Below, piece after piece: positions 50,254-58,634 of a stretch of DNA of 64,000 bases. The notes below the pieces were generated by a model. The model saw only the letters and a list, made by a program, of their open reading frames with translations. It searched no databases and was not told the DNA's origin. The first letter of the stretch is position 1; each line of letters starts with the position of its first letter. The DNA is from Streptomyces sp. CCM_MD2014 (GTDB lineage: Bacteria; Actinomycetota; Actinomycetes; Streptomycetales; Streptomycetaceae), in assembly GCF_000772045.1 (NCBI RefSeq), contig NZ_CP009754.1, positions 4,340,001-4,404,000 of the forward strand, read 5' to 3'. A program made the translations under genes and the position numbers.

Positions 50254-50267
50254 GTTTCACGTGAAAC
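50254..50267. promoter_or_regulatory. parS site upstream of parA
   Basis: A perfect GTTTCACGTGAAAC, 90 bases after rsmG and 159 bases before the preferred parA start. It may act both as a centromere site and in parAB autoregulation. Confidence 0.97.
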
Positions 50268-50362
50268 GTCGCTCACTGCTGCACGGCATCATCAGTCGCG
50301 GCCGCGCCGCGTCCGACCCACGTGAACGGAAGCCTCTCGGGTCGCTCGGAGAGAGCGCGGAG

Positions 50363-50389
50363 TTGTCCACAGAGGTGGATTTCTCCACA
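50363..50389. promoter_or_regulatory. Two DnaA boxes in the parA upstream region
   Basis: A perfect TTGTCCACA (50363-50371) and TTCTCCACA (50381-50389) lie 18 bases apart on the same strand, upstream of the preferred parA start. This suggests DnaA control of parAB or simple titration. Confidence 0.7.
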
Positions 50390-50425
50390 GAAGACCGGGC
50401 CTCACTGGTTCATGACCCCGAAGGC

Positions 50426-51499
50426 ATGGGAGGCTCTGTTCATTGCGAGCCTGAAGTCGAGGAGAGTGAATCCTTGCGGTCCGACGCCAATATCGCGGGG
50501 CCGATGACCGATCCGGTCCCCGGTCCCCGTACCGAGTCGATGGGGGCGGATGTTTCACGTGAAACACCGCCTCCGATGGACGACACTCCGATCGGTCGTG
50601 CTGCCCAGCTGGCGGTGGAGGCTCTCGGCCGCGCCGGTGAGGGGCTGCCGCGACCCGAGCAGACTCGGATCATGGTCGTAGCAAACCAGAAGGGCGGTGT
50701 GGGCAAGACGACGACGACCGTCAATCTTGCCGCGTCGCTCGCCCTGCACGGCGCGCGAGTCCTGGTCGTCGATCTCGATCCCCAGGGCAACGCCTCCACC
50801 GCACTGGGTGTCGACCATCACGCCGAGGTGCCGTCCATCTACGACGTGCTGGTCGAGAGCCGACCGCTCTCGGAAGTGGTCCAGCCGGTCCCCGATGTCG
50901 AGGGCTTGTTCTGCGCGCCCGCCACGATCGATCTCGCCGGTGCGGAGATCGAACTGGTCTCTCTGGTCGCACGTGAGAGTCGGCTCCAGCGGGCGATCAC
51001 GGCGTATGAACAGCCGCTGGACTACATCCTCATCGACTGTCCGCCCTCGCTCGGCCTGCTGACGGTCAACGCGCTCGTCGCCGGCCAGGAGGTACTGATC
51101 CCGATCCAGTGCGAGTACTACGCGCTGGAGGGACTGGGGCAGCTGCTGCGCAACGTCGACCTGGTGCGAGGGCACCTCAACCCCACGCTGCATGTGTCGA
51201 CGATCCTCCTCACCATGTACGACGGTCGGACGCGGCTTGCGTCCCAGGTCGCGGACGAGGTGCGCAGCCACTTCGGCGAGGAGGTGCTGCGGACGAGCAT
51301 TCCCCGCTCGGTCCGCATCTCCGAGGCCCCGAGCTACGGGCAGACGGTACTGACTTACGATCCAGGATCAAGCGGAGCGCTTTCCTATCTGGAGGCGGCC
51401 CGTGAGATCGCGCTGAAGGGTGTGGGCGTCAACTATGACGCGACGCATGCCCATGCCGGCGCTCAGAATGATCAGAGCATGGTGGAGGGGATCCAGTGA
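50426..51499 (+). CDS. parA: Chromosome partitioning ATPase ParA
   Basis: A 357-residue ParA/MinD-type ATPase. The Walker A variant KGGVGKTTT (Lys94) is followed by LVVDLDPQGNASTALG and DYILIDCPPSLGLLTVNAL. The first 85 residues are a flexible acidic extension that includes VSRET, encoded by a parS site. ATG 50426 gives a length I recall for S. coelicolor ParA; ATGs at 50504, 50540 and 50576 are possible, as is a longer reading from GTG 50252 that starts within parS. No start has a strong ribosome site. It is coupled to parB (GTGA). Confidence 0.92.
   Translation: MGGSVHCEPEVEESESLRSDANIAGPMTDPVPGPRTESMGADVSRETPPPMDDTPIGRAAQLAVEALGRAGEGLPRPEQTRIMVVANQKGGVGKTTTTVNLAASLALHGARVLVVDLDPQGNASTALGVDHHAEVPSIYDVLVESRPLSEVVQPVPDVEGLFCAPATIDLAGAEIELVSLVARESRLQRAITAYEQPLDYILIDCPPSLGLLTVNALVAGQEVLIPIQCEYYALEGLGQLLRNVDLVRGHLNPTLHVSTILLTMYDGRTRLASQVADEVRSHFGEEVLRTSIPRSVRISEAPSYGQTVLTYDPGSSGALSYLEAAREIALKGVGVNYDATHAHAGAQNDQSMVEGIQ
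50552..50565. promoter_or_regulatory. parS site inside parA
   Basis: A perfect GTTTCACGTGAAAC read in the frame that codes VSRET, in the poorly conserved N-terminal extension of ParA. Confidence 0.97.
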
Positions 51500-52596
51500 G
51501 TGAGCGACGGAGGGGGCTGGGCCGCGGTCTTGGTGCACTGATCCCCAACGCCCCGACCGAGAAGTCGGTTGCCTCGGCGGCATTGGGGGCTGCGGCTCCC
51601 GCGTCCCCGGGTGCGATGCCTCTGCTGCCGAGCGAACGCGGGGTGGCTGCGGCGAAGGTGGCCACGCTGCCGCATGTTTCACGTGAAACGGAGGAGTCGA
51701 CGGCACCCCAGGGCGCCGAAGGACTTCGCCCGCCCCTGGGAGCACACTTCGCCGAAGTACCTCTCGACGCCATCACGCCGAACCCGAAGCAGCCGCGCAA
51801 GGACTTCGACGACGACGCGCTGGCCGAGCTTGTCACCTCCATCAGGGAGGTGGGTCTGCTCCAGCCGGTTGTCGTGCGGCCGACGGAGCCCGGGCGTTAT
51901 GAGCTCATCATGGGCGAGCGCCGTTTCCGGGCCTGCCGAGAGCTGGAGCTGGATGCCATTCCGGCGATCGTACGGGCGACGGAGGACGAGCAGCTCCTCC
52001 TGGACGCTCTCTTGGAGAACTTGCACCGCGCTCAGCTGAACCCGCTGGAGGAGGCGTTCGCCTACGACCAGCTGCTGAAGGACTTCAACTGCACGCACGA
52101 CCAACTGGCGGACCGTATTGGTCGGTCCCGCCCGCAGGTGTCCAACACGCTGCGTCTGCTGAAGCTCTCCCCGAAGGTGCAGAACCGGGTCGCAGCAGGA
52201 GTGCTCTCCGCGGGGCACGCGCGAGCGTTGCTTTCTGTCGACGATCCGGAAGAGCAGGACAGGCTGGCCCATCGCATCGTGGCCGAAGGGCTCTCCGTGC
52301 GGTCGGTCGAGGAGATCGTGACCCTGATGGGTTCCCGGCCGCAGAAGCCTCAGCGAGCCAAGGGCCCACGGGCCGGTTCTCTGGTGTCTCCGGCACTCTC
52401 GGACCTGGCGTCGCGGCTTTCGGACCGCTTCGAGACGCGTGTGAAGGTCGACCTGGGACAGAAGAAGGGCAAGATCACCGTGGAGTTCGCCTCCATGGAT
52501 GACCTGGAGCGGATCCTCGGCAGCCTGGCCCCGGGTGAAGGTCCCGTGCTTCAGAAGGGTCTCCTGGAGGACAAGGACGCCGACGTCGAATCCTGA
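51496..52596 (+). CDS. parB: Chromosome partitioning protein ParB
   Basis: A 366-residue CTPase-family centromere binder. A basic Arg/Gly start (RRRGLGRGLGALIPNAP, the ParA-interacting region) leads to VPLDAITPNPKQPRKDF, the GERRFRACRELELDAIPAIV box and ENLHRAQLNPLEEA. The HTH DQLADRIGRSRPQVSNTLRLL reads parS, and a C-terminal dimerisation domain follows. ParB spreads from parS sites to form segregation complexes, especially in sporulating aerial hyphae. GTG 51496 overlaps the parA stop. Confidence 0.97.
   Translation: MSERRRGLGRGLGALIPNAPTEKSVASAALGAAAPASPGAMPLLPSERGVAAAKVATLPHVSRETEESTAPQGAEGLRPPLGAHFAEVPLDAITPNPKQPRKDFDDDALAELVTSIREVGLLQPVVVRPTEPGRYELIMGERRFRACRELELDAIPAIVRATEDEQLLLDALLENLHRAQLNPLEEAFAYDQLLKDFNCTHDQLADRIGRSRPQVSNTLRLLKLSPKVQNRVAAGVLSAGHARALLSVDDPEEQDRLAHRIVAEGLSVRSVEEIVTLMGSRPQKPQRAKGPRAGSLVSPALSDLASRLSDRFETRVKVDLGQKKGKITVEFASMDDLERILGSLAPGEGPVLQKGLLEDKDADVES
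51676..51689. promoter_or_regulatory. parS site inside parB
   Basis: A perfect GTTTCACGTGAAAC coding VSRET in the flexible linker of ParB (residues about 61-65). Confidence 0.97.
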
Positions 52597-52648
52597 TGTC
52601 GGGGCTACGGAGCGCTCGGCGCGCTCAGTGGTCCTTGGAGAGCCTCAA

Positions 52649-52698
52649 GGGCGGGCCGTGTCCGGTGGATACCGGAACACGGCCCGCCCTTTGCTTTG
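52649..52698 (+). terminator. Terminator after parB
   Basis: A stem of 17 pairs with one bulged base (GGGCGGGCCGTGTCCGG and its partner, 6-base loop) is followed by TTTGCTTT. Confidence 0.85.
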
Positions 52699-52787
52699 CG
52701 TCGGTGTCGAGGCCATCGCATCGTGGATACGATGCGACCGGGATGGCATCGTCACCTGGCAGTACCTCTGAGCGGAAGGCAGGGGCC

Positions 52788-53045
52788 GTGCGAACGATGA
52801 GCCGCACCGAACTGGTGAGCGCGGGCTTGGGGCTGGGCGCGGTCGGTGGGTTCATCGGCAGCCTGCTCAGGGAACGGAGCGCTCTGACAGCCGCCCGCGA
52901 CGCGGCAGGCGAAGGAAGCGAGGAACAGCCTTCATGGGGCGCCGGCTCGTACCGCTCACGCTGGACAACCTTCAGGACCTTCCCCAGCGCTGTCGCTCGT
53001 GCGTCTTCTGGGAACTGGACCCCGTCAGCGGCGAGGCCGCGGTAG
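52788..53045 (+). CDS. Possible small membrane protein overlapping the acetyltransferase gene
   Basis: An 85-residue frame from GTG 52788 with GGAAGGCAGGGG just upstream. Residues 8-26 (LVSAGLGLGAVGGFIGSLL) look like a Gly-rich membrane helix, then ERSALTAARDAAGEG. The last 37 residues overlap the start of the acetyltransferase in another frame and look like shadow sequence. It could be a real coupling leader or a gene shortened by overlap; existence is uncertain. Confidence 0.4.
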   Translation: MRTMSRTELVSAGLGLGAVGGFIGSLLRERSALTAARDAAGEGSEEQPSWGAGSYRSRWTTFRTFPSAVARASSGNWTPSAARPR

Positions 53046-53551
53046 AGGCGGGCACACCCGCTCTGGAGAAGGAGTCCTGGATTTCCGCCGTCCTGCTGGA
53101 CTGGGGGTCGTGCGGCCGGGTGGTCTATGTCGATGACGTGCCGGTTGGCTACGTTCTCTACGCGCCGCCGGCGTATGTACCGCGCTCGGCGGCATTCCCC
53201 ACCAGTCCGGTCTCCTCGGACGCGGTCCAGCTGATGACCGGCTTCGTGATCCCGGGGTATCAGGGTCAGGGGCTGGGCCGGGTGATGGTCCAGACGGTCG
53301 CCAAGGACCTTCTGCGCCGGGGCTTCAAGGCGATCGAGGCGTTCGGAGATGCTCGCTGGAAGGAGCCTGCCTGTCTTCTGCCGGCAGACCATCTGTTGGC
53401 GGTGGGCTTCAAGACGGTCCGGCCGCATCCCCGTCACCCACGGTTGCGACTGGATCTTCGGTCCACGCTCTCCTGGAAGGAAGACGTGGAGATGGCACTG
53501 GACCGCCTGCTTGGCGCAGTTCAGAAGGAACCGGTGTTGCGTCCGCTGTAG
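52934..53551 (+). CDS. GNAT-family N-acetyltransferase
   Basis: A 205-residue protein. The N-terminal part carries LPQRCRSCVFWELDP, and the acetyl-CoA loop reads GFVIPGYQGQGLGRVMVQTVAKDLL (Q-G-x-G-x-G/A type). ACLLPADHLLAVGFKTVRPHPRHPRLRLDL near the C-terminus fits the variant GNATs found beside parB in streptomycetes. The substrate is unknown. ATG 52934 has AGGAA 8 bases upstream. It converges with trxA. Confidence 0.9.
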   Translation: MGRRLVPLTLDNLQDLPQRCRSCVFWELDPVSGEAAVEAGTPALEKESWISAVLLDWGSCGRVVYVDDVPVGYVLYAPPAYVPRSAAFPTSPVSSDAVQLMTGFVIPGYQGQGLGRVMVQTVAKDLLRRGFKAIEAFGDARWKEPACLLPADHLLAVGFKTVRPHPRHPRLRLDLRSTLSWKEDVEMALDRLLGAVQKEPVLRPL

Positions 53552-53577
53552 TGAGGTACGGAAAGCTGTTGTAAGCA

Positions 53578-53609
53578 GAATGGGCCGACCCGCTCGGGTC
53601 GGCCCATTC
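53578..53609. terminator. Bidirectional terminator between the acetyltransferase gene and trxA
   Basis: A perfect 14-bp stem GAATGGGCCGACCC/GGGTCGGCCCATTC with a 4-base loop, followed 2 bases later by a parS site. Confidence 0.88.
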
Positions 53610-53611
53610 GT

Positions 53612-53625
53612 GTTTCACGTGAAAC
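53612..53625. promoter_or_regulatory. parS site between the acetyltransferase gene and trxA
   Basis: A perfect GTTTCACGTGAAAC in the convergent gap, immediately next to the terminator. Confidence 0.97.
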
Positions 53626-53654
53626 GTGTGTCGGCGATCGTCAGCCGACGATCG

Positions 53655-53987
53655 TCAGTCGGCGATGAAGGCCTCGAGGTCGCGGACGATCGCGGCCTTC
53701 GGCTTGGCGCCGACGATGGTCTTGGCGACCTCGCCGCCCTGGTAGACGTTCAGGGTGGGGATGGACATGACGCCGTACTTGGCAGCCGTACCCGGGTTCT
53801 CGTCGATGTTCAGCTTGACGATTTCGATCTTGTCACCGTACTCGGCGGCGATCGCCTCGAGGGACGGCGCGATCTGGCGGCACGGACCGCACCAGGCGGC
53901 CCAGAAGTCCACCAGGACGGGCTTGTCGTTCTTGAGGACGTCCTGCTCGAAGGAAGCGTCGGTCACATGCTTCAGGGTGCCGGCCAC
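53655..53987 (-). CDS. trxA: Thioredoxin
   Basis: A 110-residue thioredoxin with WAAWCGPCRQIAP (redox pair CGPC), SIPTLNVYQGGEV (the cis-Pro loop) and VGAKPKAAIVRDLEAFI. It is reduced by the TrxB encoded just upstream. GTG 53987 with AAGGAG upstream is the start. In S. coelicolor the trx system is induced by disulfide stress through SigR; no SigR promoter was identified here with confidence. Confidence 0.97.
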   Translation of the reverse strand: MAGTLKHVTDASFEQDVLKNDKPVLVDFWAAWCGPCRQIAPSLEAIAAEYGDKIEIVKLNIDENPGTAAKYGVMSIPTLNVYQGGEVAKTIVGAKPKAAIVRDLEAFIAD

Positions 53988-54026
53988 GGCGGGCTCCTTA
54001 ACTGAGTCGTGCGGGGGATGGGGTGG

Positions 54027-54995
54027 TCAGACGGCGGTCTTCTCGGGCTCCGCCTTGTCCTCGTCGCTGAGCGCGGCGAGGTAGCGCTCGGCGTCGAGAG
54101 CGGCGGAGCAGCCGGTGCCCGCGGCGGTGATCGCCTGGCGGTAGGTGTGGTCGACCACGTCACCGGCGCCGAAGACACCCGTCAGGTTGGTGCGGGTCGA
54201 GGGTGCCTCGACCTTCAGGTAGCCCTCCGGGTCCAGGTCCAGCTGGCCCTTGAAGAGCTCGGTGCGCGGGTCGTGGCCAATCGCGATGAACAGGCCGGTC
54301 ACCGGGAGGTCCGAGAGCTCGCCGGTCTTGACGTTGCGCAGCTTCAGGCCCGAGAGCTTCTGGTCGCCCTGGACCTCGGCGACCTCGCTGTCCCAGACGA
54401 ACGTGATCTTGGGGTCGGCGAAGGCACGCTCCTGCATCGCCTTGGAGGCGCGCAGGGTGTCGCGGCGGTGGACGATCGTCACGGACTTCGCGAAGCGGGA
54501 GAGGAACGTGGCCTCCTCCATCGCGGTGTCACCGCCACCGATCACGGCGATGTCCTGGTCCTTGAAGAAGAAGCCGTCACAGGTCGCGCACCAGGAGACA
54601 CCACGGCCGGACAGCGCGTCCTCGTTCGGCAGGCCGAGCTTGCGGTGCTGGGAGCCGGTGGTGACGATGACGGCCTTGGCGCGGTGGACCGTGCCTGCGG
54701 TGTCGGTGACGGTCTTGATCTCACCACTGAGATCGACGGCCACGACATCGTCCGGGATCAGCTCGGCGCCGAAGCGCTCCGCCTGGGCCCGCATGTTGTC
54801 CATGAGCTCGGGGCCCATGATGCCGTCCTGGAAGCCGGGGAAGTTCTCGACCTCGGTGGTGTTCATCAAGGCTCCGCCCGCGGTGACGGCACCCTCGAAC
54901 ACCAGCGGCTTCAGCGACGCTCGCGCGGTGTAGAGCGCCGCCGTGTAGCCGGCGGGCCCGGAGCCGATGATGATCACGTTTCGGACGTCGCTCAC
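54027..54995 (-). CDS. trxB: Thioredoxin reductase (NADPH)
   Basis: A 322-residue flavoenzyme. The FAD fingerprint is [18 protein letters not shown], the redox motif [10 protein letters not shown], the NADPH loop [18 protein letters not shown], and a second FAD segment [34 protein letters not shown]. It transfers electrons from NADPH to TrxA. GTG 54995 is preceded by GAGGAATG. It lies 39 bases upstream of trxA in one operon. Confidence 0.97.
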   Translation of the reverse strand: MSDVRNVIIIGSGPAGYTAALYTARASLKPLVFEGAVTAGGALMNTTEVENFPGFQDGIMGPELMDNMRAQAERFGAELIPDDVVAVDLSGEIKTVTDTAGTVHRAKAVIVTTGSQHRKLGLPNEDALSGRGVSWCATCDGFFFKDQDIAVIGGGDTAMEEATFLSRFAKSVTIVHRRDTLRASKAMQERAFADPKITFVWDSEVAEVQGDQKLSGLKLRNVKTGELSDLPVTGLFIAIGHDPRTELFKGQLDLDPEGYLKVEAPSTRTNLTGVFGAGDVVDHTYRQAITAAGTGCSAALDAERYLAALSDEDKAEPEKTAV

Positions 54996-55153
54996 GGCTT
55001 CATTCCTCGTCTCTGGACTGCGTCTTCAGGGCCGGGTGGAGCTGCACTCGGAACTCTCACCCCACCTAACGGATCCTACGGGGCGCGCATTCCCGCTGTG
55101 TCCGGGCACACGGCGACAGGGCCGGGCCGTCCGAGGGCGACGAAGCCGGACCG

Positions 55154-56023
55154 CTACGAACGCGCGTAGGAGTGCTTCAGAAGGATCTTGCCCTTGCCGA
55201 TCGTGGGCTGTTTCACGCACGCCGACTCGACGATGTAGGCGGTGACCCGTGTGTCGTTGGCGGCGTCGGGCAGCACCACCAGCAGGGCTTCCTTGCCCTT
55301 GTAGACGCCCTCCTCCGTGGCGATCGCCGGGTCGTCGCGCCCGATGCCCCTTTGGATGCACTCGGGGACGGTCGGCTGCTTGAAGACGTGGTTTTCGGAG
55401 GTCGCGCCACCGTTCTCGGACTCCATGCCGAAGCTGCGCGGTGTGCGCGACTCCTTCTGGGCGCTTCCGTCCGCGACGAGGCCGGTGACCTTGTCCTTGA
55501 GGTGCCCCTCGGAGAAGGTGTCCGCGAGCGCGGTCTGCTGCTCGTGGGCGGTGTCGTCGGAGGAGCTCCCCCCGTTCAGGGAGGACACGATGACCGAGCC
55601 GAGTCCGATGGCGGCAGCCGCGGTCACGGCGCTGAGGACAGCGATCCTGCGTCGCCCGCCTCTCCGACGGTCCTTGCGACCGGGACCGGTGGAGGAGGGG
55701 CGGGCGTGACCAGTGGGCCGGTCGACCGCTGCCGATGTTTCACGTGAAACATGCGTGGTGCCGGAGACACTCGGCAGTGGCTCGGCTGCCAGGGCGGCGT
55801 CGATACGGGCAGCCACGTCGTCCGGCATGCGTTCCGGGGCGGGCAGGCTGCCGAGCAATCCCCGGATCTCGTCCAGTGAGGCGTAGACGTCCGCGCAGAG
55901 CTCGCAGTCGGCCAGATGCTGCCGTACGTCGGTGGTCCGTGCACTGGGGAGGAGACCTTCGGCGAGGTCGGAGAGCTCCGTGGTGTCCGGGTGCTCGGTC
56001 ATGTCTGTCGTCGACGACGTCAC
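55154..56023 (-). CDS. Membrane-bound zinc-type anti-sigma factor
   Basis: A 289-residue protein. Residues 10-70 form an anti-sigma domain with HLADCELC (H-x3-C-x2-C zinc motif). A basic linker includes VSRET (from parS) and RKDRRRGGRRR, one membrane span follows at about 127-148, and the outer domain of 140 residues has two widely spaced Cys. The start overlaps the sigma-factor stop in GTGA, so the pair is co-translated. It probably sequesters the sigma factor upstream and releases it on an envelope or redox cue. Confidence 0.9.
   Translation of the reverse strand: MTSSTTDMTEHPDTTELSDLAEGLLPSARTTDVRQHLADCELCADVYASLDEIRGLLGSLPAPERMPDDVAARIDAALAAEPLPSVSGTTHVSRETSAAVDRPTGHARPSSTGPGRKDRRRGGRRRIAVLSAVTAAAAIGLGSVIVSSLNGGSSSDDTAHEQQTALADTFSEGHLKDKVTGLVADGSAQKESRTPRSFGMESENGGATSENHVFKQPTVPECIQRGIGRDDPAIATEEGVYKGKEALLVVLPDAANDTRVTAYIVESACVKQPTIGKGKILLKHSYARS
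55737..55750. promoter_or_regulatory. parS site inside the anti-sigma gene
   Basis: A perfect GTTTCACGTGAAAC; on the minus strand it codes HVSRET in the linker of the anti-sigma factor. Confidence 0.97.
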
Positions 56024-56745
56024 GCTCGTCCACCTCCGCCCTTCACTGCGGCTGAATCGCTCGGTCCTGTCTCCGGCGGACCCGCACGCTGCGGCCCCGC
56101 TGCGGGTGGGACGGATGCCCCCTGCGTCCGGTTCCGCTCCGCGTCCGGTTCCCTCTTCTTCTCGCTGCCGTCAGGCCGGAGGTGGGTGAGTAGCGGCAGA
56201 AGCCTGGCTCTGCCCCTGGCACACCGGCTCTTGATCGTCCCGCTCGGTACGTCGAGGATGCGGGCGGCCTCGGCGACGGGGTAGCCCTGCATGTCCACCA
56301 GGACGAGAGCGGCTCGCTGGTCGGCCGGCAGGGTACCCAGGGCCTCCAGCAGCTGACGGTGCAGATCATTGCGCTCGGCGGGTGCGGAGGCCGACTCGTG
56401 CGGCTCCAGGAGCTGCTCCAGGCGCTCGGTGTCGTCGACGGGTGCGGTTTTCCTCGACGCGGCCTTGCGGGCACGGTCCAGACAGGCGTTCACCGTGATC
56501 CGGTGCAGCCAGGTCGTGACGGCTGCCTGCCCGCGGAAGGTGTGCGCGGCCCGGTAGGCGGAGACGAGAGCGTCCTGGACGGCGTCGGCCGCCTCCTCGC
56601 GATCCCCCAGCGTCCGCAGGGCCACCGCCCAGAGCCGGTCGCGGTGACGGCGTACGACCTCACCGAAGGCATCGGGGTCGCCCTCGACATGGCGGGCGAG
56701 GAGGTCCTGATCGCTGATGCCGCTGTAGGCGGTGTCATCTGCCAT
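56020..56745 (-). CDS. sigM: ECF RNA polymerase sigma factor, SigM-like
   Basis: A 241-residue ECF sigma factor. Region 2 (about 22-95) has FGEVVRRHRDRLWAVALRTLGDREEAADAVQDALVSAYRAAHTF, and region 4 (about 130-185) ends in DMQGYPVAEAARILDVPSGTIKSRCARGRARL. A disordered 55-residue tail follows. The location beside trxB-trxA and near oriC matches mycobacterial SigM, hence the symbol. It is unrelated in position to the S. coelicolor SigM/RsmA pair. ATG 56745 is the start. Confidence 0.9.
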   Translation of the reverse strand: MADDTAYSGISDQDLLARHVEGDPDAFGEVVRRHRDRLWAVALRTLGDREEAADAVQDALVSAYRAAHTFRGQAAVTTWLHRITVNACLDRARKAASRKTAPVDDTERLEQLLEPHESASAPAERNDLHRQLLEALGTLPADQRAALVLVDMQGYPVAEAARILDVPSGTIKSRCARGRARLLPLLTHLRPDGSEKKREPDAERNRTQGASVPPAAGPQRAGPPETGPSDSAAVKGGGGRA

Positions 56746-56776
56746 CGGGCCTCCTCCCCCTACCCTCCGAGGGCCT

Positions 56777-58495
56777 TCAGCCCTTGAACGTCACGTCGGT
56801 GATCGCCTGCTTGTAGCCGGCGCCGCTGTAGCCGTCGGACGGAGCGTTCGGCACGTCGGTCATCCACAGGAGGACGTACCGCGTCTTGACGGGCTTCGAT
56901 GCCTTGGCAGTGAGCGAGGTGCCGGTCGTGGTGGCGCTCGCGATCTCCTTCATACCGTCGACCCCTGTCGAGGGCGACAGGCCGTCGGTGGCGTAGAGAT
57001 GCACGGTCGTGTGATCACCGGTGTACCGGAGCCCCACCGACGCTGTCGAGACGTCCTGCGGCGAACCGAGGTCGTAGACGATGCCGACTCCGGGCTTGTA
57101 CGGCGCGAGCTTCGGGCCTTCGTTGTACTTCTTCGTGCGCCAGAAGGTGGAGGCGTCGCCGTCGTAGGTGTTGGCGACGTCCCCCGGGGCCTGGGCTCCG
57201 CCGCTGGCGACATACTCCTGGGCTTCCCGCACACTGATCGGCTTGGCCGGCTTGGTCCGCTCGTCGTTCTTGTCGTTGCCGTCCGTCGTCTGGGTCTGGT
57301 TCTGGTCGTCGGCCTTGCCGCCCCGTTCCATGAGGGCGTCCGCCAACTGCCAGCTGCCGAGGCCGAGCGCGGCGATCAGCAGGGCCGAGACGCTCCACTT
57401 GAGGGCCTTGCCGGTACGGCTCTGGAGCGGGGGCGGCGGCGTCGGCACGGGCTGGGTGACACCCGGGAGCGGTGCCGGGCGGCCGTACGCGCCCTGCTGG
57501 TAGGCCGTGCGCTGGTACTGGGGTGGAGCGGTGTACGCAGGCTCCGGCGGGCGGATGCGCGGCATCTCGCCGATCGCCTTCACCAGCTCCTCCGGCGTCG
57601 TGCACGGGGACTCGTGGCGGGAGGCGGTGGCGCCGTCGTTGGCGAGCGCCCGCATGGCCAGTTCGGACAGGCCGCGGTGGACGCCGGCCCGCACCTGGTC
57701 CGGGGGGATCAGGCCGATGTCCTTGGGCAGTCCCGCCAGACCGTGCGCGTCGCTCTCGTACGGCCACCGTTGGGTGAGCGTGGCGTACAGAAGGGCGCCG
57801 ATGGCCTCGGTGTCGGTGCGCTGCGGAGTGTCGGAACTGATGCCGCGCAGCGCGGCGTTGACGGCGAGTCCGCGGATGCGCCACTGGCCCGTCGACGTAC
57901 GCAGCACCGCGTTGGGGCTCAGGCGCAGATGGGCCAGGCCTTCGCGGTGTGCGGCCGCCATGGCCGACGCCACCTGACTGACCATCTGATAGGCGTCGTA
58001 GGCATCCAGCGGTCCGGAGGCGAGGAGCGCGGTCAGCTCGGTGGCGTCGGGAAGCCACTCGTGGACGACGTAGACGAGGTCGTTGTCCTCGACGGCGTCC
58101 AGTACCTGGACGAATCGGGGGTCGCCGAGGAGGGCGGAGGAACGTGCCGCGGCCAGCACGGAGCGGGCTCGCGGGTGGTCCGCCGGAAGGAGGTGGACTC
58201 CGACGGCTCGGCGCAGCTTCTCGTCGACGGCCCGCCAACTGCTGAAGCCGTCCAGACGGGTGACGCATTCCTCGAGGCGGTAGCGTCTGGCGAGCTTGTG
58301 CCCGCTGTGCAGTTCGGGAGGCGAGGGCTTGCCGGATTCCTCGCTCGTGGGGCTCCCCTGTGCCTCGTCGCTGTCCGTGTCCCGCTCCCGGTTGTTGGCC
58401 ACCCCGTCGGCCGTGGACTGGTCCGCCTGTGCGGTCAGCGGCTCGTCACCGCTGTTGTCTGCCACGTCGACGGCAGCTGTGCTCCGTTCCGCCAC
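56777..58495 (-). CDS. Pseudokinase with extracytoplasmic discoidin-like domain (MviN partner)
   Basis: A 572-residue membrane protein. Residues 60-330 resemble a Ser/Thr kinase, but the catalytic HRD is replaced by HLRLSP and DFG is missing, so it is a pseudokinase. A Pro-rich linker and a span (about 360-382) lead to an external domain (430-570) with PGDVANTYDGDASTFWRTKKY and a beta-rich body typical of F5/8-C/discoidin sugar-binding folds. In M. tuberculosis the pseudokinase and sugar-binding domain are fused to MviN/MurJ. Here they form a separate gene next to murJ, and FhaA is the expected binding partner. GTG 58495 has AGGA upstream. Confidence 0.88.
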   Translation of the reverse strand: MAERSTAAVDVADNSGDEPLTAQADQSTADGVANNRERDTDSDEAQGSPTSEESGKPSPPELHSGHKLARRYRLEECVTRLDGFSSWRAVDEKLRRAVGVHLLPADHPRARSVLAAARSSALLGDPRFVQVLDAVEDNDLVYVVHEWLPDATELTALLASGPLDAYDAYQMVSQVASAMAAAHREGLAHLRLSPNAVLRTSTGQWRIRGLAVNAALRGISSDTPQRTDTEAIGALLYATLTQRWPYESDAHGLAGLPKDIGLIPPDQVRAGVHRGLSELAMRALANDGATASRHESPCTTPEELVKAIGEMPRIRPPEPAYTAPPQYQRTAYQQGAYGRPAPLPGVTQPVPTPPPPLQSRTGKALKWSVSALLIAALGLGSWQLADALMERGGKADDQNQTQTTDGNDKNDERTKPAKPISVREAQEYVASGGAQAPGDVANTYDGDASTFWRTKKYNEGPKLAPYKPGVGIVYDLGSPQDVSTASVGLRYTGDHTTVHLYATDGLSPSTGVDGMKEIASATTTGTSLTAKASKPVKTRYVLLWMTDVPNAPSDGYSGAGYKQAITDVTFKG

Positions 58496-58576
58496 CGTCG
58501 TTCCTGCCTCCCCATTCCGTGCGCGTCGGCCGACTCCCGATCCGCGCGTCCGACGCCGAACCCAATTGTGCCCACA

Positions 58577-58609
58577 GTCCGCCGCTATGCACGACACACA
58601 GCGGCGGAC
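58577..58609 (-). other. Hairpin between murJ and the pseudokinase gene
   Basis: A perfect 10-bp stem GTCCGCCGCT/AGCGGCGGAC with a 13-base loop lies 26 bases past the murJ stop. It may regulate the level of pseudokinase relative to MurJ. There is no T-run. Confidence 0.55.
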
Positions 58610-58634
58610 GATGGTTGTGCGCCTACCCCGGGTC

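Noticed and set aside
47504-50260. 918-codon minus-strand frame opposite yidC, jag and rsmG
   Set aside because: Composition is low-complexity and it lies wholly opposite well-identified genes.
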